Origin: an uncultured Methylobacter sp.
GTDB lineage: Bacteria > Pseudomonadota > Gammaproteobacteria > Methylococcales > Methylomonadaceae
Reading direction: 5' to 3'
Assembly: GCA_903832775.1 (NCBI GenBank)
Contig: CAILCX010000178.1
Coordinates: forward strand, 1 to 42,796
DNA length: 42,796 nucleotides
The notes below the pieces were generated by a model. That model ran no database searches. It saw nothing but the letters and a program-made list of their open reading frames with translations, and was not told the DNA's origin. Shown here in pieces: positions 8,401 to 15,717 of this stretch. A program made the translations under genes and the position numbers. Each line of letters begins with the position of its first letter. Position 1 is the stretch's first letter.

Positions 8401-11400
8401 ATGAGCAGCATTAACCCACAAGAAATGGAACAGGCGCTGCGTGAATGTGCGGCGGAACCCATTCATCAGATCGGCAAGATCCAGCCACACGGTGCGTTGT
8501 TGGTATTGTCTGCGGACCCACAGCACCAAGTATTACAGAGTAGCGATAACCTGGCTGGTTTTTTCGGAATACCTTCAGACCAGATAAATGGTAAGCCCTT
8601 AGCCTCGCTGTTCGCTGAACCGTTCATTATCCAGATAGAACAACTGATCCAACAGCTGGACGGTAAAAACACGATTACTGGCAAGGTCAATATCAACCAA
8701 AGACAATCTAGTCTCGATCTACAAACACATTTATATAGTTCAGAAGGGCAAATAGTTTTGGAACTGGAGCACGACCAAGACACGCAAACAGAAGGTGACC
8801 TTGCCCGGTTACTGTTGGACATTCAGCAAGCCTTACTGAGGCTAGAAAACGATGGGGATACCTCGGGTTATTGTGACCTGATCGTTGAGCATGTCCACAA
8901 ATTAACCGGCTACGATAGTGTTATGGCTTATCGTTTTGACTCAAATTTCGACGGTGAAGTAATCAGCCAAAGTCATGTTGAAGGCACGCCTTCTTATCTG
9001 GGACTCCGTTTTCCAGCTAGCGATATTCCTCCTCAAGCCAGGCGCCTTTATACTCAAAACCTGGTTCGGATTGTGGCTGACGTTAATGCGACCCCGAACC
9101 CCCTATCGCCGGCGCTAAACCCTGTCAGTCAACAGCCCCTTGATATGAGTTATTCTGCGCTACGCAGTCTTTCCCCGATACATATGCAATATCTGCGTAA
9201 CATAGGGGTGCAGGCCTCAATGGTGATTTCGCTAATTCAAAATGGTCATTTATGGGGATTGATTGCTTGTCATCATAGAACACCAAAGCCTGTATCAATT
9301 GCCATACGTGAAGCTGCCATCTTTATAAGCCGTATGGCATCTGCAAAACTGGCATTGATTGAGTCACAGGAGCGGCTTAACCAAGTTGAACATACGCACA
9401 CTATCCTTATTGACCTAGTGAATCAGATTGCTTTCGATAGCATTGAGGCCATTCTGCAACGACTTCTGCCCAGGCTAATGTCCTTGCTCAATGCCAACGG
9501 CATAATCATGATCGCTGACGGCAGGCGCCATGTAATGGGCGATATGCCAGAAGCCTCAGATATTGATGATTTACTCGCCTGGTTAGATACCCAACTCCAG
9601 AATGAAGTCTTTAGCTGTGATTATCTTGAACAGCAATTTGCACCCGCCCATGCCTATCGTGAAATGGTATCCGGATTACTGGTAATCTCGGTAACCAACG
9701 ATATCAGCAATTGCATAATCTGGCTGCGCAATGAAAAACCTCAGAAGGTGCATTGGGCAGGTACTGCCGAGAAAGGCCTGGTTCAGGATGCGGCTGGAAA
9801 TTTACATCTTACGCCGCGTAAATCGTTTGAGATCTGGACAGAAACATGGCGTGGACGCTCTTTAGCCTGGACTGGGAATGAAATCCGCATTGCGCAGATG
9901 TTGACACTCGCGTTGCCGAAAAGTTTGGTGCAAAAGTACAGGTTAGAGCAAGAGCAAGCCTTGCGAAAATCTGCTGAGGCGACAGCAATCACAATCCGGC
10001 AGCAACTGGAAGCCATGACTTCTGCAGTGCCAGGTGTAGTTTACCAGTTTCTTAGAACCCCGGCAGGCGAATGGAAATACACCTATATCAGCAAAGGCAT
10101 TCAAAATCTTTATGAGGTGACTGCCGAACAAGCATGCCGAGATCACAATGCCTTAACATGCTGTATCCTTCCAGAAGAGCGGGATTCTTATCATGAATCG
10201 ATGGAACATGCGGCGTTGGCTTTTAATGTTTGGGAGCATGAGTATCGAATTAGAACTCCAGATGGCCATATTAAATGGGTGCATGGTCTCGCCACTCCCC
10301 AACAGCAAGCCGATGGCGGTATTTTGTGGAGTGGCCTATTGACAAATGTCAGCGAACGCAAAAAAAATGAGGCTGCCTTGCAAGAAAGCGAATTGCGCTT
10401 CCGTAGCCTTGCCAATTCAGCACCGGTTCTGATTTGGATAGCAAAACCCGATAAGTCATGCAGTTGGTTCAATAACTCCTGGCTTGACTATACGGGCCAA
10501 AATATCGAACAGGAATTTAGTAACCATTGGGGCGAAGCGATACATCCCGATGATCTGGATTGTTGCCTTGATATTTATAACGCCCATTTCGACGCCCGGC
10601 AACCCTTCCAAATGGAGTACCGGTTGCGTGGTAAAGACAACCAATATCACTGGTTCATTGATGTCGGTAAACCGCGTATAGATGAACATGGACGATTCAT
10701 GGGCTATATCGGCATGCTGACCAATATTAACGAACGTAAAGTTACTGAGAATACAATCAACCAATTGGCTTTTTATGATCCACTCACTAAATTGCCCAAC
10801 CGTCGACTGTTAAACGAACGACTGCAACATAGCATTAATGTAGAACGGCGTGAAGGTAAGCAACTGGCGTTGCTGATGCTTGACCTGGATCGATTCAAGA
10901 TGGTCAATGACAACTTGGGGCATCTGGCAGGCGATGAACTGTTGCAAAAAGTCGCTGAACGCATCACGGCAAGATTGCGAAATGTAGACATGGTGGCCCG
11001 TCTGGGTGGTGACGAATTTATTGTGCTGTTGGAAGATATTAATCAGCCGGAAGATGCCGCGCGGGTTGCTAATGAAATTATTGCCGATTTAACCAATCAC
11101 TTTTGTTTAACGCAAAACGATAACATCCAGATTGGTGTCAGCATTGGTATCAGTCTCTATCCACAACACGGAACCAGTCCAGAGATACTTATGGATCATG
11201 CCGATGCGGCCCTTTATCAAGCAAAAGACGCGGGCCGTGCCTGTTTTGCCTATTTTTCTGAAGAATTGACCCTAGCCTCTAAACAACGCTTGGCTTTAGA
11301 GTTAAGGTTGCGCAACGCAATTGTGGAACAACAATTTCTGGTTTTTTACCAACCCCAATTTGATATTAGCAGTGGTCGTATAGTTGGCCTGGAAGCTTTG

Positions 11401-12054
11401 GTGCGTTGGCAAGATCCACTAAACGGATTGCTTGCTCCGCAGCACTTTATCGCCATTGCTGAAGAGAGTGGTTTGATTGTGGAAATGAGCGCCTGGGTAC
11501 TCTATGAAGCCTGTCGACAAGGTAAGCAATGGTTAGATGATGGGTTTCCCCCTTTAATAATAGCCGTCAATGTTTCTCCTCATCAATTGCGAGGTAATAC
11601 TATAGGTGCTTTGGTACTCAAGGTGCTGGCAGAAACCGGCTTTCCGGCTAAGCAATTGGAGCTGGAAATAACAGAAAGCGGTTTGATGGAAAATCAGGAT
11701 AAAGCCACAGCCATTCTTAAAGATCTTCGCGCAAAAGGAGTTCGACTGGCCATTGATGATTTTGGCACCGGTTATTCTTCGCTGGCTCGACTTAAAGATT
11801 TTCCCCTGGATGTTTTGAAAATCGATAAAAGTTTTATAGATGATATTCCTTTTCATCAGGATGACATGGAAATCGCCGCGACTATTATCGGAATGGCGCA
11901 TACACTGGGGCTTAAAGTCTTGGCTGAAGGCGTGGAAACGACTGCGCAACTGGAATTTTTACAAGAAAAAGGCTGTGATATGTATCAAGGCTTTATCCGA
12001 AGTCAACCAGTGTCAGCAGATGAGATTACTAAGTTATTAGATGATCAACAGTGA
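8401..12054 (+). CDS. bphP: Bacteriophytochrome with GGDEF-EAL output
   Basis: This 1217-aa red/far-red photoreceptor should control c-di-GMP turnover. The N-terminal photosensory core is complete. Cys16 in LRECAAEPIH is the expected biliverdin-attachment cysteine, followed by IQPHG. The GAF domain carries the PASDIPPQAR motif (Asp208) and the conserved His261 (SPIHMQYL), and a PHY domain runs to about residue 515. Instead of a histidine kinase, the output is two PAS/PAC units (about 535-655 and 660-785), GGDEF (motif at 869-873) and EAL (motif from residue 998). The inhibitory RxxD site (RNVD) is present five residues before GGDEF. The EAL domain keeps NVSPHQLR, ELEITES, DDFGTGYSS, DVLKIDKSF and AEGVE, so both catalytic halves look intact. 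It is cotranscribed with bphO. Confidence 0.95.
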   Translation: MSSINPQEMEQALRECAAEPIHQIGKIQPHGALLVLSADPQHQVLQSSDNLAGFFGIPSDQINGKPLASLFAEPFIIQIEQLIQQLDGKNTITGKVNINQRQSSLDLQTHLYSSEGQIVLELEHDQDTQTEGDLARLLLDIQQALLRLENDGDTSGYCDLIVEHVHKLTGYDSVMAYRFDSNFDGEVISQSHVEGTPSYLGLRFPASDIPPQARRLYTQNLVRIVADVNATPNPLSPALNPVSQQPLDMSYSALRSLSPIHMQYLRNIGVQASMVISLIQNGHLWGLIACHHRTPKPVSIAIREAAIFISRMASAKLALIESQERLNQVEHTHTILIDLVNQIAFDSIEAILQRLLPRLMSLLNANGIIMIADGRRHVMGDMPEASDIDDLLAWLDTQLQNEVFSCDYLEQQFAPAHAYREMVSGLLVISVTNDISNCIIWLRNEKPQKVHWAGTAEKGLVQDAAGNLHLTPRKSFEIWTETWRGRSLAWTGNEIRIAQMLTLALPKSLVQKYRLEQEQALRKSAEATAITIRQQLEAMTSAVPGVVYQFLRTPAGEWKYTYISKGIQNLYEVTAEQACRDHNALTCCILPEERDSYHESMEHAALAFNVWEHEYRIRTPDGHIKWVHGLATPQQQADGGILWSGLLTNVSERKKNEAALQESELRFRSLANSAPVLIWIAKPDKSCSWFNNSWLDYTGQNIEQEFSNHWGEAIHPDDLDCCLDIYNAHFDARQPFQMEYRLRGKDNQYHWFIDVGKPRIDEHGRFMGYIGMLTNINERKVTENTINQLAFYDPLTKLPNRRLLNERLQHSINVERREGKQLALLMLDLDRFKMVNDNLGHLAGDELLQKVAERITARLRNVDMVARLGGDEFIVLLEDINQPEDAARVANEIIADLTNHFCLTQNDNIQIGVSIGISLYPQHGTSPEILMDHADAALYQAKDAGRACFAYFSEELTLASKQRLALELRLRNAIVEQQFLVFYQPQFDISSGRIVGLEALVRWQDPLNGLLAPQHFIAIAEESGLIVEMSAWVLYEACRQGKQWLDDGFPPLIIAVNVSPHQLRGNTIGALVLKVLAETGFPAKQLELEITESGLMENQDKATAILKDLRAKGVRLAIDDFGTGYSSLARLKDFPLDVLKIDKSFIDDIPFHQDDMEIAATIIGMAHTLGLKVLAEGVETTAQLEFLQEKGCDMYQGFIRSQPVSADEITKLLDDQQ

Positions 12055-12106
12055 GAATAAACTGTTTAAAACTTATATTTTTTAAAAATATAACGCTGTT
12101 ATGTGA

Positions 12107-12226
12107 AACATTTTTTTGGGGAGGGATATTACCTTTACCCTGCGACAGACTGGAGAAAGTATACGTGTTATCTCAGCCAGAGATATGCACAGAAAGGAGC
12201 GTAAGATTTATGAACAAAGCACATAA
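12107..12226 (+). pseudogene. BrnT-like toxin, C-terminal remnant
   Basis: Only about 39 codons remain, with no start codon. The readable end is IRVISARDMHRKERKIYEQ, which matches the C-terminal signature of BrnT-type (PF04365) toxins: RVISAR followed by a basic R.ERK.YE motif. It overlaps the antitoxin start by 17 nt, as intact BrnT/antitoxin pairs do. The N-terminal half, with most of the RNase fold, is missing, and the bphP gene ends only 52 bp upstream. I infer that the toxin was lost by deletion. Confidence 0.6.
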
Positions 12227-12476
12227 AACCATGCCAAAATTTGCCAACGAAACTGAAGAGCGTGCGTTTTGGGAACAACAAGACTCCACAGATTATCTGG
12301 ATTGGACGAAAGCGCAGCGAGTAGTGCCGCCTAATTTAAAACCCAGCACCAAAACCATTTCTCTGCGCCTATCTCAACACCTGCTGGATTCGATCAAAGC
12401 CGCCGCCAATTCGCGGGATGTGCCTTATCAGTCGCTCATTAAAGTCTGGTTGCAGGAAAAATTACATAGCCAGTGA
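12210..12476 (+). CDS. CopG/BrnA-type antitoxin
   Basis: The protein is 88 aa. I chose the ATG at 12210 because AAAGGAG lies 9 nt upstream; the frame is open to 12051 without another such site. The sequence follows the CopG-family antitoxin pattern: an N-terminal toxin-binding part (PKFANETEERAFWEQQDSTD), then a ribbon-helix-helix region with TKTISLRLSQHLLDSIKAAA and VPYQSLIKVWLQEKL. Such proteins bind and neutralise BrnT-like RNases and autorepress their operon. Its toxin partner survives only as a C-terminal tail overlapping this start, so the antitoxin is orphaned. Family assignment is good; present function is uncertain. Confidence 0.8.
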   Translation: MNKAHKTMPKFANETEERAFWEQQDSTDYLDWTKAQRVVPPNLKPSTKTISLRLSQHLLDSIKAAANSRDVPYQSLIKVWLQEKLHSQ

Positions 12477-12489
12477 TTTAATCGCACAC

Positions 12490-12758
12490 TCATTGCCGCC
12501 AATTGCCTTGCTTAACCGGTTTTATTTTCAGCACAAACTTGGCAATACCTCCGCTTAAGTACAAGCAATTCCACCATCTGGCCGACAGCTTGTTAAACAA
12601 CAGCCTTTTGCGCAATTTGTGAGTTTTGTAGTGTTTCAATATACCCAGATAAGAATTCATACCGCTCAAAAAAGCCGCCTGTTGTTCCTTGCCGGCTTTC
12701 TTCTCTAAAACCTGCGCATTTTGTGTATGCGACCGTCCGAACCATATTTCATGATCCC
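12490..12758 (-). pseudogene. Reverse transcriptase C-terminal remnant
   Basis: The minus strand reads open through this stretch to a TGA at 12490-12492 without a plausible start. The segment AAFLSGMNSYLGILKHYKTH, followed by KLRKRLL and GGIAKFVLK, resembles the C-terminal (thumb) end of bacterial reverse transcriptases, especially those of diversity-generating retroelements, where SxNSYLG...H..TYKLR is characteristic. The catalytic YxDD palm is absent. The open frame reaches the left end of the IS66-family remnant, which probably truncated it. Assignment rests on motif memory only; the RT class is uncertain. Confidence 0.5.
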
Positions 12759-12769
12759 GTAAATTCCAT

Positions 12770-12795
12770 CATCCTCTACATTTTTTAAGAGGATG
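12770..12795. repeat. Hairpin before IS66 tnpA start
   Basis: CATCCTCT (12770-12777) and AGAGGATG (12788-12795) form a perfect 8-bp stem around a T-rich 10-nt loop, ending 4 nt before the tnpA ATG. It would fold over the ribosome binding region (AGAGGA), so it may limit transposon gene translation. Confidence 0.45.
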
Positions 12796-12799
12796 CAGC

Positions 12800-13103
12800 A
12801 TGGCCTTATCAATTCATTGGAAAACCCATATTGACGCCTGGCAAATTAGCGGCCAGTCACAAGCGGCTTACTGTCGCCAGCACCAACTAGCCTACAGCAC
12901 ATTTTCAGCGCGGTTGAGTGAACTCAGGACGGAGGGCGCCAACCTCGCCACTATCACCACCCGTGTTACTGCCTATTCATGTGCAACCTCAGTCCTCACC
13001 GGAGACCGGGTTAATTCTGTACCATGCCAAAGGTCATCGACCGGAATTGCCTGCCGGTGTCTCTGTCTCTTGGCTTGCGGAGTTATGGCGATGTCTGGAT
13101 TAA
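12800..13103 (+). pseudogene. tnpA: IS66 tnpA, frameshifted
   Basis: The first ~50 codons encode an IS66 TnpA-like N-terminus (HIDAWQISGQSQAAYCRQHQ, then LAYSTFSARLSEL). Around 12945-12970 the homology moves to the next frame, which continues with LPIHVQPQ, ILYHAKGHRPELPAGVSVSW and LAELWRCLD and stops at 13103. One frameshift therefore splits the gene. TnpA is an accessory DNA-binding protein of IS66 elements. Neither frame alone would give a full product. Confidence 0.7.
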
Positions 13104-13156
13104 TTGAAGCACCGGCACAACTCTGGTTGGCTGTAGAGCCGGTCGATAACGGTTGA
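13091..13156 (+). pseudogene. tnpB: IS66 tnpB, N-terminal fragment
   Basis: Starting at the ATG at 13091, which overlaps the end of tnpA as usual in IS66 elements, the product reads MSGLIEAPAQLWLAVEPVD and then leaves the family, ending in a stop two codons later. Intact TnpB (about 115 aa) continues with MRRGIDGL after this point. The break at about 13147 marks where the element was cut. Confidence 0.65.
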
Positions 13157-13343
13157 CGTCAATCCTGATACTTCAACTACGGACGATATAATGATGGAAT
13201 TTGTAATGGGGGACCCTAGGATTGGAACAATCATTACCCAGAATTGGTACAATTCTCCTCCGGGTTTAGTAGCAGCGGGTCGTCGTGAATATGCCGTTAT
13301 TGGTGGAACGGGGTGTTGGTCTGGGGCGAAGGGCGTTGTGTAA
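13152..13343 (+). pseudogene. Barrel-protein fragment (dirigent/AOC-like)
   Basis: An open stretch from about 13152, with in-frame ATGs at 13191, 13194 and 13206, ends at a TAA at 13343. The part REYAVIGGTGCWSGAKGVV resembles the GGTG.Y.GA.G turn of allene-oxide-cyclase or dirigent-like beta-barrel proteins; upstream is GTIITQNWYNSPPG. The 5' side abuts the broken IS66 element, and the 3' side stops before the expected last strands. I read it as a gene fragment left by the rearrangement that cut the IS. The match is suggestive, not firm. Confidence 0.35.
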
Positions 13344-13494
13344 GATGATATTAGCACCACGAACAGTTCCATTTCACGCTCAGTAAGATTCGTATTTAAC
13401 TAATGCACTTAATGCTGGGATCGTTTTTATTATCAATTTTGGTAAGCCTGCTATTAAATAATTTATGTTTTTTATATCCAATCCTAGTAATAAA

Positions 13495-13839
13495 ATGAAC
13501 CTGTTTACTATTTTTTTGATAACCCTGCTTTTTTTATCGCCTTGTTATGCAGCTAATACACAACAAGAAGGATTACAGGCCTACCGTATCAAAATTGATG
13601 AACTGGATGCCCGCTTGATTAAAATATTGGGAGAGCGAATGAAAGTTGTCGATGCCATTGGTCGTTATAAAGCCAGTCATAATATCCCTGCCCTGCAACC
13701 CAAAAGATTTGAAGAAATCCTCAATAAGAATATTCAACTCGGTAGAAATGAACATCTTTCTGAAGCCTTCATCAGAGCCATTATGAAAGCTATTCATGAA
13801 GAAAGTTTGAGCAAAGAAACTATTTTACAAATAAAATAG
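13495..13839 (+). CDS. Exported AroQ-type chorismate mutase
   Basis: The protein is 114 aa. Starting at the ATG at 13495 gives a proper signal peptide (MNLFTIFLITLLFLSPCYA, cleavage about residue 19-20); an ATG at 13465 would add ten polar residues before it. The mature ~95 residues form a single AroQ chorismate mutase domain: KIDELDARLIKILGERMKVV, IGRYKASHNIPAL, then KRFEEIL and IHEESLSKETI. Conserved Arg (GER), Lys (YK) and Arg (KR) active-site positions are visible. The position equivalent to E. coli Gln88 appears to be Glu, as in yeast chorismate mutase. Exported chorismate mutases occur in several proteobacteria and mycobacteria, and their purpose is unclear. The gene stands alone between mobile-element debris. 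No clear Shine-Dalgarno. Confidence 0.75.
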   Translation: MNLFTIFLITLLFLSPCYAANTQQEGLQAYRIKIDELDARLIKILGERMKVVDAIGRYKASHNIPALQPKRFEEILNKNIQLGRNEHLSEAFIRAIMKAIHEESLSKETILQIK

Positions 13840-14001
13840 CCTTATCCACTTGGCATCGCCTTAGCCTCAATTGGAATATTAATTCTAGGGCTTTTTACAT
13901 CATTGATTTATATTCTCGTAAAGCATTGGCTGGGCTATGTCGACTTCGATGACTCCGGAATTTGGTTTGTAAAGCTCTGTTCAGACGGTCAATTTGGGTA
14001 A
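13840..14001 (+). other. Open TM-coding stretch after amber stop
   Basis: Directly after the chorismate mutase TAG the same frame stays open for 53 codons to a TAA at 13999. It encodes a convincing hydrophobic helix, LGIALASIGILILGLFTSLI, then a polar segment. There is no ATG and no ribosome binding site. It may be part of a decayed membrane gene; readthrough of the TAG is conceivable but unsupported. The polar end overlaps the HigB remnant. Confidence 0.3.
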
Positions 14002-14067
14002 ATGGCAACTGGCGTATTACGTTTGAATTCCAAGACGGAAATGCTTGATTATAAGGATTACCACTAA
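13930..14067 (+). pseudogene. higB: HigB-type toxin remnant
   Basis: The 3' part of a HigB/RelE-like mRNA interferase is readable in pieces. VNGNWRITFEFQDGNA lies in one frame (13998-14045), and LDYKDYH plus stop in another (14044-14067). Upstream, scraps such as WFVKLCSDGQFG may continue it in a third register. The family ending NGNWR.TF.F..G.A..DY.DYH is unmistakable, and its TAA overlaps the higA ATG (TAATG) as in intact higBA operons. At least two frame changes and no start make it non-functional. Confidence 0.7.
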
Positions 14068-14360
14068 TGACTATGCACAATCCACTTCACCCAGGCGAGT
14101 TTATCCGGGAAGTTTATTTGGAACCTTTTGAAATCACTGGCAGGCAACTGTCTTTTAAGCTTGGCGTCTCACCTTCCACGCTGAATCGTATCTTAAAAGG
14201 TAACAGTGGTATAAGTTCAGAAATGGCGCTTCGTCTTTCCAAGTCCTTGGGGCGATCCCCTGAAAGCTGGCTTGCCATGCAAGACAACTTCGACCTCTGG
14301 CATCCAAGACAATCAGTCAATCTGGATGCTGTGGAAAAAATTGAATTTAGGGCTGCTTAA
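14067..14360 (+). CDS. higA: HigA family antitoxin
   Basis: The protein is 97 aa and full length for HigA. It opens with NPLHPGEFIREVYLEP, the typical family start, and has an XRE-type helix-turn-helix (QLSFKLGVSPSTLNRILKG) followed by EMALRLSKSLGRSPESWLAM. HigA binds HigB toxin and represses the higBA promoter. AAGGA lies about 9 nt before the ATG, which overlaps the remnant toxin stop. Because the toxin is broken, this antitoxin is now solitary; it may still act as a repressor or neutralise related toxins from elsewhere in the genome. Confidence 0.9.
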   Translation: MTMHNPLHPGEFIREVYLEPFEITGRQLSFKLGVSPSTLNRILKGNSGISSEMALRLSKSLGRSPESWLAMQDNFDLWHPRQSVNLDAVEKIEFRAA

Positions 14361-14373
14361 TTTAGATTTTTGC

Positions 14374-14637
14374 ATGGATAATGACATCTTAATAAATCAG
14401 GCCAGACGACTTTATATTGCGTTACAAGTTGGGCAACAGTCTGATCGTCTTGACCATCTAATAAATCGTGCCTATTGTCGTTATCAGCGCCGACTTAACC
14501 GATGTGCATTATGCTATCAGACTCGGGTGTTGGACTGTGATCGGTATATTTTGGGGAAGTCTTGTCCCGGCAATCATTCGAAACAGCCCACAGTAAATGA
14601 CTCTCTTTTTGCCCTGCTTAGTAAAATGACAACATAG
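14374..14637 (+). CDS. Small unknown protein with four cysteines
   Basis: The protein is 87 aa and I do not recognise it. The frame is open from 14272, inside higA, but the first sensible ATG is at 14374, 13 bp after higA. No good Shine-Dalgarno is present. An amphipathic N-terminal part (ILINQARRLYIALQVGQQSD) precedes a basic segment with cysteines spaced C..C, then single C residues (RCALCYQTRVLDCDR and GKSCPGNH), which could bind metal. It could be translated with higA. Whether it is real is uncertain. Confidence 0.35.
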   Translation: MDNDILINQARRLYIALQVGQQSDRLDHLINRAYCRYQRRLNRCALCYQTRVLDCDRYILGKSCPGNHSKQPTVNDSLFALLSKMTT

Positions 14638-14704
14638 CTACAATGCTTATCCCGCATCACTCTATGTTTCAAAGCCACTTTAATTCAATCTTGCTGAGCG
14701 AACA

Positions 14705-14890
14705 TTATTGTAGATGACTGGTCTGTTCTAACATTTCGGTTCTTAATATTTCATTTAACCGACTTTGATAGCCTTTACCTTGATTCTTAAGCCAAGTTAA
14801 AACGTCTGCGACAACACGCACTGTCAATTGCTGTTTAACCCACACACCAGATCCACCACACTCCTCACCAATAACAAAAACATCAGTCAC
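14705..14890 (-). pseudogene. BrnA-like antitoxin C-terminal part
   Basis: The last ~40 residues (VWVKQQLTVRVVADVLTWLK, then NQGKGYQSRLNEILRTEML) match the ribbon-helix-helix end of BrnA/CopG-type antitoxins, with the typical W(F/L)K.QGKGYQ.R(I/L)N..LR pattern. There is no ATG: only a GTG at 14890, and the frame stays open upstream without a start into an IS1182-type transposase fragment. I read it as a chimera made by an insertion and later loss. No toxin gene is recognisable beside it. Confidence 0.55.
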
Positions 14891-14956
14891 TTCATTGTGT
14901 AGAGTTTCGTTTGTACGGCGTTCGGTGAGGGGACCTTTAAAACCCTTGGAGATAAG

Positions 14957-15101
14957 ATAGGCAGTGCGAACTGTGACCTCCGGTTTAACGCCTTCAAAAC
15001 CCAGCGTTCCAAGTTCAAGCCCTTCAACAAAGACTTCGACTACCCGAACTGGTTTGTACTCGGTAACGTAGCTTCGTGGTCAGATCATCTAGTTCTTCTG
15101 C
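14957..15101 (-). mobile_element. IS1182-family transposase N-terminal scrap
   Basis: The minus strand encodes VTEYKPVRVVEVFVEGLELG, then TLGFEGVKPEVTVRTAY. These residues match the conserved N-terminal region of IS1182-type transposases (D.PVRV...FV..LDL..LGF....P...GRPAY). A second frame just upstream encodes EELDDL, the expected preceding residues, so a frameshift is present. No DDE catalytic region and no inverted repeats are found. Downstream the frame runs directly into the BrnA-like fragment. Confidence 0.6.
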
Positions 15102-15105
15102 TAAT

Positions 15106-15717
15106 CAAGGAAATAATGAGCCTTTTACATTAAGCTAGGTCTGTGATGAGGCTTCTCGTAACATGCTAATTTAATGATATTTTCTTGTTTTCCGTAGCGT
15201 CTATTTTGTCATTTTTAGGTGGGGTGAGTTTTCTCCCTCCCCCTCAGGCTATTAATTTCGTTCGCTTTAATGGCTTTTGCAAGTGCCTGTATTATTACTT
15301 AGCTTTCTGCTAATTGTTAATTCCCTAACCGGTTCACATTTTTTATATTTATTACAAATAATACTGCCATTTTTATACTTTTTGTATTCTAATAGATCTC
15401 AAGACTCGTAAAGCTGCAATTAATCGTAGTTTATACAAACTCCCCATATTCTTATGTAAAATCTATTTTTAATCAGTTTTTTTCAAATAATTTGCATAAG
15501 ATACAAACCACTTAACCGAAAAAAGAACGTAAAATAAACCCAAAATAGGTCACCAGCAGGAGTTTTTTTATTTTAGGACAACTACCTGGAAAACAAGAAT
15601 AAAAAATTGGACGTTGCTTTAATACTGACAATCACTAGGACCAATAAACTGGTTTGAAAATCATCAATTGCGAACCAGAAAACCCATCGCTTAATTAAGC
15701 GCATAGAGGTGAAGCAA
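15106..15717. other. Intergenic region
   Basis: About 610 bp of A+T-rich DNA with no gene or clear regulatory element. A run of alternating G-rich and C-rich segments (15221-15246) stands out in composition only. The last part must hold the promoter of the HD-GYP-like gene. Confidence 0.5.

Larger units (their letters stand above)
12759..13147 (+). mobile_element. IS66-family element remnant
   Basis: The left end is probably at 12759, where GTAA begins; IS66-family inverted repeats usually start GTAA. A frameshifted tnpA (12800-13103) and the first ~18 codons of tnpB (from 13091) are present. Homology stops inside tnpB just after EPVD, at about 13147, so the rest of tnpB, the whole tnpC transposase and the right end are missing. 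It cannot transpose on its own. Confidence 0.7.

Noticed and set aside
15709-15717. GTG start for the HD-GYP-like gene
   Set aside because: The GTG lies inside the AGAGGTGA ribosome binding site of the ATG at 15718.
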